Shown: positions 14,401 to 26,314 of the stretch, one piece after another | How the letters are laid out: each line of letters opens with the position of its first letter | Numbering within the stretch: position 1 is the stretch's first letter | Source: Opeltia flavorubescens | Taxonomy: Eukaryota; Ascomycota; Lecanoromycetes; Teloschistales; Teloschistaceae | Length of the DNA stretch: 64,000 nucleotides | Direction of reading: 5' to 3' | Assembly: GCA_000442125.1 (NCBI GenBank) | Contig: KE546966.1 | Span: 1,537,471-1,601,470 of the forward strand | Position numbers and translations under genes: made by a program | Notes under the pieces: generated by a model | What the model saw: only the letters and a program-made list of their open reading frames with translations | Told to the model about the DNA's origin: nothing | Database searches by the model: none

Positions 14401-14712
14401 AATTACTTTATTTTTGTTTTTTTATTTTATAGTTAAAAAAAATACCGATTAATATTTAAAAAATTATATTATTATTACTATTTAAGTCTTTAATAAAATT
14501 ATAATATTAAATATTTTTCTAGTTCTATTATAAATAGAAATTTTAATATAGATTCGCGGTATTAAAATTCTTTTTATAATAGATTTTATAAACTTTTTTC
14601 TTTAATAGTAGATTGATTAATAGTATTATTATTATTTAATAGTAGTTTTATTTTAAAAATAAAAAATATTTAAAATATTAGTAATAAATTATTATAATTT
14701 ATTAATATATAC
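11464..14712 (+). mobile_element. probable 5' part of gypsy fossil A2, plus unassigned sequence
   Basis: This stretch lies between B1 and the recognisable pol region of the second A copy, and is interrupted by an E repeat at 13075-13463. Its composition and plus-strand coding-like texture resemble the pol region that follows, but I recognise no gag, protease or early reverse transcriptase motif with certainty. Part of it may be the remainder of element A1 displaced by the B1 insertion. An open frame of 135 codons at 13322-13729 starts inside the E repeat and is not a gene. Assignment to A2 is by position only. Confidence 0.4.
13075..13463 (-). repeat. E repeat copy 3
   Basis: This is a minus-strand copy with the TA tail at the left and GGTGGCCCAGTGCT at the right. 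It keeps many CA and TG dinucleotides, especially in 13325-13460, in sharp contrast to the flanking sequence. That part is the most GC-rich patch in its neighbourhood. It is one of the better preserved members of the family. Confidence 0.88.
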
Positions 14713-15115
14713 TAGCACTGGGCCACCGTTCCAATGGGATTTTGCTGCTGGTAGCTGGTAGCTGGCAGCTGGTAGGGCTGGCAACTGGTAGGGCTGGCAA
14801 CTGGTAGGGCTGCCAGCCAGCGCAGTGCGGCCAAAACTTCTACGTACTATAGCGCCACCAATTTTCATCCGATTTCAAGAATTTTTATACTATTAGAATG
14901 CGCTCATCAAGTGCTTCAAAATGAGCTACTATGCATGCTACTGTGCATAAAACTGACGAAGTTATTTAACTGCAAAAAAACCAGCTGTTTTAGTGGTTGG
15001 CAGGGGTAAATTAGCCTAACCGGAATAGGGTCTGCAAACGTTCGATACCAACCGATAAGGTTTATGCTTATTTCGGGTCGGGAAGCCGATAAGGGACGTT
15101 TTCCAATATATATAT
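14713..15115 (+). repeat. E repeat copy 4, well preserved, with internal minisatellite
   Basis: This plus-strand copy starts TAGCACTGGGCCACCG and ends in ATATATATA. It is among the best preserved members, with plentiful CA and TG. Near 14755-14825 it holds three units of a 16-bp motif, CTGGTAGGGCTGGCAA, that other copies carry once or in a shorter form, which explains its greater length of about 400 bp. It splits the reverse transcriptase region of A2. With copy 3 it forms an inverted pair about 1.25 kb apart. Confidence 0.9.
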
Positions 15116-18100
15116 GATAAAATAACTAATTAATAGAATTTTTTACCTATTTCGTTTTTTTTATAAAATTTATATCGATAATATTATAATCTCTTTTTTT
15201 TTAATTAAAAAATATATAAAATATTTTATTTAAATTTTTAATATATTTAATACTATAAATTTATATTTATTATTTATAAAACTATTTATTAGCTATACTT
15301 TTATATATTTATTAAATTGAAAAATTAATATTTTTAAATTTATTCTAATAAAAAATAAATTAAAAACGATTTTAAAGCTTTTATTTTTATATATATTTTA
15401 ATAATTAAAAAAATTCTTTAATTTAATAAATTACCTTTAATAGTATATTAATAATTATATAAATACTATTTAATTATTTTAAAAACGTAGAATTTCTATA
15501 AATTATAATATTATTATTAGAAGTAATATTTATAATAAAAATATTATCTAAAATCTACTAATAATATCTATATCTAAAAAATTTAATATATTTTACTATT
15601 TATAAAAGCTTTTTTAATCGTTATTAATTCTAATTTATTTTAATAAAAACTCGATATTATATATAGATTTAAACGCTAATAAAAATTTTAATTTTATAAT
15701 TTATATCTATAATAATTTAAACAAAACTATATATAAAATAAATAAAAAATTTAAATAAAAATTTAAATAATCGATTTTATTTTTTATCTACTTTTTATTG
15801 GATATTAAAATATATTATTAGTTTATAAAATTAAAAGTTATAGATATTATTTAAACAATAAAAAAAATCCGTTATATAATTAAAATAGTTAAATTTTTAT
15901 TATTATCTATATAATCTTTTCTATTATAAGTAATATTTTATACTAGACTAGCTTAAATATAATATTAATATAAAAACTTAACTTTTATTTAATATAAGCT
16001 TTTAAATCTTTTTAATATTTTAAATTTAATATTCGTTATAAATTTAAATATATAAATATTATTCTAAAGATATTATTAAAATTTATTAATTATAAATACT
16101 ATTTAAAAAAAAATTATTAAATATAAATACTTTTAAAATATAATACTTTTTAAAATATTTAATAAAAATATTATTTAAATTTTACTAATAATTAGTTAAT
16201 AGATATATTTAAAAAAACTATTAGATTAAAATTAAAAAATCTATTAAAATTAATAAAAAACTAGCTAATAATATTATTAAATTATTCTATTATATTTTTA
16301 ACGGGCTATCTTATTTTAATAATAATAAATAGAATCTATATTTAGTAATACCTATAAATATAAAATAAAAAGTATTTTAATTAGTATATAATAAAATTAA
16401 TTACTCTAATTATATATATATATATATATATATATTTAATAAAAGACTTTTATATATATAATATATTAATAAAGTTATATAAATTTATATATTATTATTT
16501 ATAATATTAAATTAATTAAATCCTTTATAACCGCTTATATAAAATTTTATAGCTAGTATTTAACCCGATAAAACTATTCTATATATTTATTATCGATTTT
16601 AGTTTTATTCTACTAAAACTATATAAAGGGTATAATTATTATATATTAATAATAAATTAATTTATTAAAATAGTTATTTATATATTTAAAAAAACTATTT
16701 AAAATAGTAGATAATAGGTTAATTTATTATTAAATAGATTTATAAAACTAAATTAAAGCGTATTATAAATAGTAATTTTAAATTATAATAGAAAATTCGT
16801 TAAATAACTATAATTCTAAATATTTAAAGCTTTAAAGGTAGAGGTATAGTATTTTATTATCTAATACTCGTAAATTAATAAAATTCTAGAATAATTTAAT
16901 TAAATTACTAAAATTATTATATACTATTTTATTATTATATTAAACGATTTTAAATTATAGTCTACTATTTTTTTATTAATATTTACGGTTTTTAATAATT
17001 TTATTAATTGTAGTTATATATATAAAATATTTAATTAAATATTATTCAAATTTAAATTTTATAAAATACTAGATTTTTTATATTTATTAGACTTTAAATA
17101 AATTATTTAATTAAAAAAAATACTGGGTTTTAAAGCTTTTATTAAAGTATTTATAAAAAAACCAGCTACTTTTTTAATTATAATATAAATAGCTCGTTAT
17201 TATAATTTAATTATTCTAAAGATTATAAAACCTATAAATATAATTATAAATTTAAAAATTATAATATTAATAACTATAAAAAAAAACTAATTTATATATA
17301 TTAATATTAAAAATATTATAATATTTACTATAATAAAAATAAAAGAGTACTATAATATATATTATTAACTAGTCTATTTCAAAATTAGTAAATTTATAAA
17401 AATATATTTATATTAAAGCTATAATATATTAAAATTTTCTTTTAAAAAAATTAAAGAACAGCTAATAGGCCTATTTAAAATTATTGAATATATTAATCTA
17501 TTAATTTACCGTTTAAATAAGTTATCTATAATAATAATTTATAATATAATATTTATAGTATATTTCAAGCCTATTATTAATTTTAATAATAATTTTCATT
17601 AATACTACTATATATTTATACCTCTAGCTATTATTATTAATAATAAAAAATTCGAAATCGAATAAATCCTTTATAAGCGCTATATTTATAAAAATAAAAG
17701 CTAGTTTATTTAATATTTTATTTATTAAATTAAATATAGGTTTAAAAATAATTAATAAATATTTGAATATTATTAAAATAATATTAAATTATTAATAAAA
17801 AAATATAAATATTATATTAATTTAAAATCGGCTTTAAATTATAATAAAGTTATTAATAATATTTATACTAATTTTAAATAGTAGAAATAAATTAAAAAGC
17901 CGCTTATTAATAAAGAAAAGCCTATTATTAAAAGCTAATAGTTTTATTTATTACTAGTATCTATTACGTTTATATTATATAAATAAAAGATTAATAAAAT
18001 AAATAAAATTAAATAGTTATTATAGCCCGAAAAAAGCCTTGAAAATAGATTTATTTAGTTAAATTTAGCGCCTTTTAGCGCCTATATTTATTTAATTATA

Positions 18101-18175
18101 GATTTTATATATAAATAGTTTTTTGCCTTTAAAATAATAATATTATTTTATATTTATTATATAATAAAATTAGAT
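15116..18175 (+). mobile_element. Ty3/gypsy chromovirus fossil A2, pol region
   Basis: This is a second, more decayed copy of family A. Recognisable parts are the end of reverse transcriptase, including the catalytic-loop neighbourhood (about 15130-15500), a probable RNase H region (about 15600-16150), the integrase zinc-binding domain (about 16260-16510), the integrase core (about 16540-17050), the integrase C-terminus (about 17380-17540) and a chromodomain (about 17640-17830). Offset to copy A1 is constant at about 16.16 kb across the integrase. The tail block ending near 18175 matches 1601-1990 but is single here. After 18175 similarity to A1 and to the 62724 copy is lost. It has many RIP-type breaks and looks older than A1, because its CG content is also lower. 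Confidence 0.85.
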
Positions 18176-19204
18176 TTTTTATTATTAATATTTTATATAA
18201 AAAACTATATAATAGAAATTTTTTTAAATTTTAACTAATTATTTTTAAATAAAAATTATAATATAAAATAATTTTTTTTTGATAAATATATATATATAAA
18301 TCTTTATATATATTTAAAATAAATATAGTTTTTTTAAAATCTATTATATACGCGATTATTATTTTAAATAATAAATAAACTATATAATTTCTTTTTATAA
18401 TTATTTCGATATTTATTTATTTAAATTTAATTATTTAAATTTATAAAAATTTTATTTTATAGGATAAATATATTTATATTATTATTAAACTAGAATTTTC
18501 GATAAAATCTATTATTTAATAGTAATAATAATTAAATTATATATTTTAAAATATTTTAATTCGTTTATTTTAGATATATTTTAATTTAAATTTTATTATT
18601 TATAAAAAACTCGCCGATTAATAATAATAAAATAAATTAAAGTATATATTATATAAATAACGCCGGCGATATTTTATAAAAAATATTTTTATAAATTAAA
18701 ATAAATATTATTTATATTTTAAATTATTTTTTCATTAATTTAAAAGCTAATATAAAAATCTATTAAAATAAAAATTTTTTTAATTCAAAAATATATATAA
18801 TAATAAAAAAAATAGAATTTAAAATAAAAAAATATAATTATTTAAATTAAAAAATAATAAGAAAAATAATCTATAAAAAAATATAAATATAAATAATAAT
18901 CTATTATATAAATATTCGAATTTAAATTTAAAATAAACTTTAAATTTATATAATAATAAAAATTAATATTTTATAATATAAAAGCTATAGATTTAAATTA
19001 ATAGTATTATTATATATTATATATTTCTAAAAAAAATATCGGATATTTATTATAAAAAAATTTGTTTTTTATTATCAATAAAAAATAAATTATTTATTAT
19101 ATTAAACGGCTAATATTAGAATTTATTTTTTATTTTTTAANTAATTAAATAAACAATATTATATATTTTAAAAAAAATATTATATTATATAAATACCGGA
19201 ATAT

Positions 19205-19585
19205 TATTCTAGTAAAACTTTATTACTAATAGGTAGTAGTTAAAAAACTAAATAATAAATTTAATAATTAATTTTTAATTAATTTAATATAATTAAATTT
19301 TTTAAATTTTATAATACTATTAATTTTTATCCGATTTAAAATATTTTTAAATTATTAAAATAAACTTATTAAATATTTTAATTTAAACGATTTTCTATAT
19401 TATAATAAATATTATCTATAAAGTTATTAAATTATAAAAAATCTAATTATTTTAGTATTTAAATTACGAAAATAAATTAGATTTAAAATATATTTATTTG
19501 TATTTAATACTAATTAATAGAATTTATATTTATTTTAGATTAAAAAATTAATAAATAATAGATTTTAGAAAATATATATAATAGT
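19205..19585 (+). repeat. E repeat copy 7, old and heavily mutated
   Basis: This aligns along most of its length to the plus-strand E copies, for example the stretch ending TTTAGAAAATATATATA against CGTTTTCCAATATATATA in copy 4. Nearly all of the C and G of the younger copies is replaced by T and A. It is the most decayed E copy in the window, so the family has been active over a long time. Confidence 0.7.
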
Positions 19586-21306
19586 AATATAATAATATTA
19601 ATATTTTATTTTAATATTAAAAAAAATTTATTTAATAATATTCGCTTATAATTATATATAATTTTGAATATATTTTATTATTTTTTAAAACTATTATAAT
19701 ATTGAAATATATTAATTTTTTTATAAGTATATTTATATAATTTTTTAGCGGTAAATATTTATAGATTTCTAAATTATAAAAAAAATTATATAAAAAATAT
19801 AGAGTTTTTATAAAAATCGATTTTTTAAAATCTAATAAAAATATTAAAAATTATAAAAAAAATTTTATCGAATTTTTTTAATACAATTAAAAAAAATTTT
19901 TATCAAATTTTAATAAATCTAATTTATTTTCTATTAAATTTTTATATATAATTTATTATAGTTAAAAAAACCGATAAAAATTAAAAAAATATATTTTTAT
20001 TAAATGAAATAACTATAATAATATTAGATAACCCGAATATAATAATATAAAATATTATATTTTTTTTAAAAAAAAATAGATAAAAATATAATTTTTATAA
20101 AATTAAATTAATATATTTTAAATATATATTTTTTTTATATTTTTTTTTATTTATATAATAATTTTAAATAGAATTTTTTATTTTAATTAATTTTAAAAGA
20201 AAATTAAAATAAATAATTAGATTAACTTAATATAAAAAATATAATATAAATATTATATATTTAAATAAAAATTTCAATTAATATTATTTATAATTTATAT
20301 AATTTATTAAATAATTTATTATAAATTTTTTTATAATTATTAAAAAAAATTTTTTGATTAAAAATATACTATTAGTGAAAATATTATATAGAATTATATT
20401 TTAATTAATATAATATAATCTATTAAAAAACTATAAACTCGCGAATAATTAATAAAAAAATAATTTTATTAATATTATTTATTAATAGTAATTAGTTTAT
20501 ATATATATTCTTTTAGAATTTTATAATAATTATTTTATTATAGAGTTTTTTAAATTAATTTATAATAATAGTAATAGATTTAAAATAGTTTAATTTATTA
20601 ATTATATTTTTTTTAAAAATAAAAATAAAAAATATATTAACTATTATAATATAAATTTTTAATTTAAAACAAAAAGTTTTATTTGAAAATTTATAAAAAA
20701 AATTTAAAATATAAAAAAATTAATAATAAATAGTTAAATATTAAAAATAAAATTTTTAATATTTTAATATTTTTTTAATTTTTAATAAAAAAATTTATTA
20801 TTTGAATTTAATTTTAATTAATAAATCTTATAATTATTTATTTAAAATTAATTTAAATAATAATAGAAATTATAATATTTTATAAATTTGATAATATTTT
20901 TATAAATCTAAAATTACTATATTTAATTAAAAATAAATTTAAAAAAAATTTTTATTAAAATTTTTGTTCTAAAAAATTCTAATTTTAAATAATAATTAAT
21001 AGAAATCTATATTTATAAGACCGCTAATAAAAATAAAATTAAAATATAAGATAAATTATTATAAAAAAATAATAATAATAATAAATTAATAAATTATTTT
21101 TTATAATTTATATTTTTTATTTAAAAATAATTAGTATATTAAAATTAAACTAAATAAATAAATATTTATAATAAAATATATCTATTAAAATAAATAATTA
21201 AATATTAATAATTCAATATATCTATTAAAATATATATAAAAGAAATCGAATAGTTTTAATTCTTTAATTTAAAATAAAATAAAATAAAATTATATAATTT
21301 TTAAAT

Positions 21307-21376
21307 AATTATTATATTTATTTATTAATAACTATTATATTTATTTATTAATAGCTATTATCTTTATTCATTAATA
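21307..21376. repeat. short tandem repeat, about 23-bp unit
   Basis: Three imperfect units of about 23 bp lie in a row, built around ATTATATTTATTTATTAAT. A fourth, less regular unit follows near 21398-21412. No function is apparent. Confidence 0.6.
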
Positions 21377-22637
21377 AATAGATAAATTTTAAATAATTAC
21401 TATATTTATTTATCAATAAATATATAATTTTATTTATAAATTTAAAATTTATAAAAAATATTTATTAGTTAAATAAATAATAATCTATTTTAAAATTAAT
21501 AATTTATAATTTTCGCGGATAATATTAATAAAATTAGATTAAAAAAATATTAATATAATTAAATATTTAATTATTAGTTAAATTTTTTAAATATAATATT
21601 ATATATAATAAATTATAATAATATTTTTAGAAAAATTATTTATAATATTTTATATAGTTTTAAAATAGTTTTAATTTTAAAAAGCTCGCGATTAAAATTA
21701 AATATTAAAAAAATATAATTTTTATAATTAAAATATTATAAATATTATTATTTTATAGAAATATTATTAATATTTTTAAAATTTATTTTAAATTTAAAAC
21801 TATAAAATAATAATAAAATATAAATAATTAATATTTAAAAAAATATATTATATATTTAAATTATTTTATAATAATTAAAAATAAATACTTTTTTTTATTA
21901 AAATTACTTTATAATAATTAAGTTAAATTATTTATAATATTTTTATTTTCAATTTTTATAAAAATATAATAAATATTTTATAAATATTTTTAAATTATTA
22001 TTACACGAATTTCTAGTATAATATTTTATATAAAAAATATAAATAATTATAAAATCTATTTATAAATAAAAAATATTTTAAATTAATTATAATCTATATT
22101 AAATTATAAAATAATTACATTTATATAATTAAAGATTTTTTTACTATAATATTTATAAATTAGTATTGCTCTAGAAATAATAATTTATAAATATTATAAT
22201 TAAAATAAATTAGTTTATAATAAATTTATAGAAATTATTATTTTAAATATTTAATTAATAAAAATTATTTATAAATAATATATAATCTAAAATACTAAAA
22301 TTATAATTTTTAAAAATTATATATAGTTATTTTATTTAAAAAAATCGAAAAAAATATAAAAAAAATTAAAAAAATATATTTATATAAAAACTTCGATTTT
22401 AAAAAAAAATTATTATATATATAGTATTTTCTATTATTATATTTTTTATATTTTTTAATAATTAAATAGTTTATTTATATTTTAAAATCGTTATATATTA
22501 TTATAAAACTAGTATTTGTAATTTTTTAAAATAAAATAAAATAATAAAATTATTATATAATATTAATATATAATAAAAACTATAAACTAAATTTTTTTAA
22601 AAATTTAAAATATTAAAATAGTATTAAAAATAATTTT

Positions 22638-22809
22638 TATCACGGTTCTGCTATAGAGTACCGTGGAGAACGTAAGCCTCGGTATTACTACCGGATTAGG
22701 CCTAGCGCGCTTTAGTATTCTCATATATTTTATAGCGATTCTATAGAGATTTAGCAATCAACTTTTTAACTACCTACTTTTTATATTTTATATATTCTGC
22801 GCTTTAATA
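22638..22809 (+). repeat. left LTR of element C
   Basis: This 172-bp repeat pairs with 26080-26251. The two LTRs differ at roughly 20 positions, nearly all C/T or G/A transitions, so the divergence reflects RIP and cannot be read as a simple age. Both keep a GC-richer core around GAACGTAAGCCTCGG. Confidence 0.9.
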
Positions 22810-25800
22810 AATAGTAGTAATTGTTTCAATTTATAATCCTACCTATATCGTTATATATAGATACTACTCTACTATATAATAGTAAGTAGTAGAATACCTT
22901 TAAAAGTCCTTCTATACTAGTAGAAACCTACTAGCTTCCGCCCGTAAAAATTATATAAATATTTCCTATATATTATATTATCTATTTTACCTATTTATCT
23001 AATAACGCTAATAGTTCGATCGGCTTTTATTTAATTTACGTCGAGCCTATTTAATATTATAGCTAATATACCGGGAAGTATCGGCGTAAATAAATCCAGC
23101 GATAATAAACTTACTAATAATAATTTAGATCCTAGTAAAATTACTTTTAAATAGTATAAATACTAAAAATCTATTCTATTCACTATATTTATTATATACT
23201 AAATACTCGATAATATTATAATTTAAACTACTAATAAGAATAAGCTTACAGTAATAGAGCTTTATACTTATATAAAAAAATAAACTACCGCCGAAAATTA
23301 GCGCTAGTAAAAAATAGATAAACGTTTTAAATAATATATATAAGAACTAGATAGGCTAAAAAATAATATTAATATACTAAATAAATAAATAAAGGGTTTA
23401 GTATATAAAATAGCTATAAATAAATTACCGCCGCTACTACTTAAAAAAAAATTTAAAGAGGAGGAGAAATTTTAAAAAAAGCCGTTTGAAAAACTAGAAA
23501 AATTTTAGGAAAAGCCGTTTAAAAAGCCGGGAAATAAATAGGATAAACTTTAAAGGAATTTAGGGAATTTTTAATATTTTATTAACGATTTATCGCTAAA
23601 ATTAAAAGAATCTTATAATCGTTTTCTACCCCTTTTTAATATATAAAAGCTTATTTCTACTATTATTACTGTAATAGTAATAGTAGTAATAAATACTTAA
23701 ATATAAAATATTACTAGCTTTATTAATACTAGCGCTAAATTTAAGCTATTAAATATAGACTATTTTAATTTCTATCTATTAGAAGCTATTTATAGTAAAA
23801 GCGATTTCGTTATTATAAAATAGAATATTTTCGCGATATATACTTTTTTATTAGTATAGCTAAAAATATTATATAAATAAAAAATATGGTATTAATACGC
23901 TAAAATCTATATTTATACCTCTACGGCGGCGTTTAAATATAGTTCTTTATAGAACTAGATAATCTCTAGCGAGGTAGCCTATAAATAGGCGAGAATCTGG
24001 ATTTCTAGAAAAAAAAGCTAGTTACTATGTTTAAAATATATTAATTAAATATATAAAATTTATTTAATATAGACTAATTTACTATTAAAAATATAAAAAA
24101 GTAATATTCTTTTATAAAGTATATATAAACGGTAGCTAAATATAAAAAAAACGCGGGATTTAACGTCGCTAGTTAAATTATATAGGTATATAATTACCTA
24201 GTACTAGGCTTATAACGAAATATTAACCGATCTAGTTCTTATATAAATCTACTAGATTTTATTACCTAGCTAGAAGCTAAAAATATAATATAGAAACAAT
24301 TTTATAAGTAAAAAGTATTAAAAAAAACTATAGAAAATCGCTAATAATTTCGTTAAAGTTTTTTTTAAAATAATACCTACTAGTTATAATAATAAGGTTA
24401 TCAAAATTAATTATACTAAAATAACCGCTAGTAGTACCACTAGTAAAAACTTTTTAGATAGTAGAACAGTCCTAAATAAAATAGCGTTAAATTTTTAAAG
24501 AAGCCTTTTTAGTATATAAATAACTTTTAACGATATTTTTAGCGCTAGATTAAAATATTAAAAAATCTATATATCGGCTCTATATTTAATTTATAGTAAA
24601 ATTAGTAATAAAATACTTATTTTAATAATATAAATAATATATTAAATTTAAATAGCTAAAATACTTATTATAAAATTTATAAAAATAAAGGAAAGTTAAA
24701 AAAATTAAAAAATATTAAAGATTTTTATAAGTAAATATTTAATAATATACCTATAAAAAATTACTATATTTACAGCCTATTTATTAATTTTAATAATACC
24801 CGGGACGAATAATATAAAATATAGCTGTTTATCTACTATAAATACTTTATATTTCTAGCGATATTTAATAAATTGAGTAAATTACAGGATTATATACTAG
24901 ATATATATAGCTATAATTCTAGAGGCTACTAATTTTTTTATATTTACTACTAATTTATATCAAAATAATACGCTAAAAATTGTATATATATATTCCGGCG
25001 CCTTAAATTAAACTATATAATAGTATATATATATCTATTTAATACTAAGCTATAAATATATATTAATACTAATAGTAGGGTTTTAATTTTTAATAAAAAT
25101 CTTTTACTTTCCTACCTAAATTACTATAGTATAGTATAGAAAACAAAATTAGTAATATTATAAAGCGTATATAGCCTATAAATTACTAATAAAATCGCAA
25201 GATTTAATATTTAACTAGGTAGAATTAACGGCTAAAATATATTTATAAAAGCCTATCTAATAGATAATCTTTAAATAGATTTTATTATAAATCTATTATA
25301 GCTTATAAAATACAATACCGTTATTTATATAGCTGAAAAATTTATAATAATAGAAGAGAAGAAGATAGCTTTTATTTATAAATTTAATAGTAATAAAAAT
25401 ACGCTCTCTATTATATATACTAGTATCTCTATACCTATCTTTATAATTTATACTAAGCGCTAAGTAAAATAGTAGGTACTAACGAATTTAATAATACTAT
25501 TTAAAAGGCTCTATAAATTTAAAATAGCGCTAGCGAATATTTAATTTAATTTTAATTAATTAAAAATAAATATTTAAAAGTATTTAAATATAATATTTTT
25601 AAATTAAATTTATTTTAAATAATTTAGTACTAATTTTACGTAGAAGTAAATTACGCTATTAGTTATACCGCTATCCCTTATTTCGCCGCTATATATTTTT
25701 CCTTTATTATTATACCCCTCTATACTAATTATATATTTTTATATATATTCTCTACGTTTTTATATATATAAACGCTATACTATTATAGCTATTTTAAATC

Positions 25801-26079
25801 GTAAGCTACATCGCTACTAGTATATACGCTTATCTTAATAGTAATACAACGAGCTAATTCGTTAAAAAAGTATAGAGAAATAGATTGGAAAATACGGTTA
25901 TAATATAAATTAAAACTAGCTAGATAAATAATAAAATATTATAATATAAAATAAAAGATATAAAATAAAAGATATAAAATATATATAAATCGTATATATT
26001 AAACGTTTACTATTTTTATACTATCTCGCCGGCGCTATTAGTAGCGAGGGCGCTACTTTTTATATTTTTTATAGGTATC

Positions 26080-26251
26080 TATTACGGTTCTATTATAGGG
26101 TATTGTAGAGAACGTAAGCCTCGGTATTACTACTAGATTAGGCTTAGCGCGCTTTAGCATTCTTATATATTTTACAGCGATTCTATAGAGATTTAGCAAT
26201 TAATTTCTCAACCATCTACTTTTTATACTATATATATTCTGCGTTTTAACA
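26080..26251 (+). repeat. right LTR of element C
   Basis: This is the partner of 22638-22809 and has the same length. It ends TTTTAACA and is followed directly by the target duplication ATTTT. A short purine-rich stretch at 26072-26076 precedes it and could be the remnant of a polypurine tract. Confidence 0.9.
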
Positions 26252-26314
26252 ATTTTTATACTATTAAATAATAATTAAATACAATTTTTTTACTATTAAA
26301 TAATAATTTAATAT
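26251..26314. repeat. two-unit 32-bp tandem repeat beside element C
   Basis: Units 26251-26282 and 26283-26314 share ACTATTAAATAATAATT. They directly abut the right end of element C, so C inserted at or near the edge of a pre-existing small repeat. Confidence 0.6.

Larger units (their letters stand above)
18176..22632. other. very AT-rich desert with no recognisable gene
   Basis: This stretch has even less G and C than the flanking retroelements. Unlike them it contains CA and TG again at low level, as if random mutation followed an old and complete RIP. No reading frame, domain or RNA is recognisable on either strand. It contains one old E repeat (about 19205-19585) and a small tandem repeat (about 21307-21376), both listed separately. 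It is probably made of transposon sequence that has decayed past recognition. Confidence 0.6.
22638..26251 (+). mobile_element. short LTR retroelement fossil C (3.6 kb)
   Basis: This element is bounded by two 172-bp direct repeats and by a 5-bp target duplication, ATTTT, at 22633-22637 and 26252-26256. The interior, read on the plus strand, resembles a gag-type structural gene (about 23040-24450) followed by a region that may be a protease relic (about 25180-25460). I see no reverse transcriptase, RNase H or integrase. At 3614 bp it is too short for an autonomous Copia or Gypsy element, so it is probably a non-autonomous family or an internally deleted member. It is broken by RIP-type changes but its ends are whole. 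Superfamily is not settled. Confidence 0.85.
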
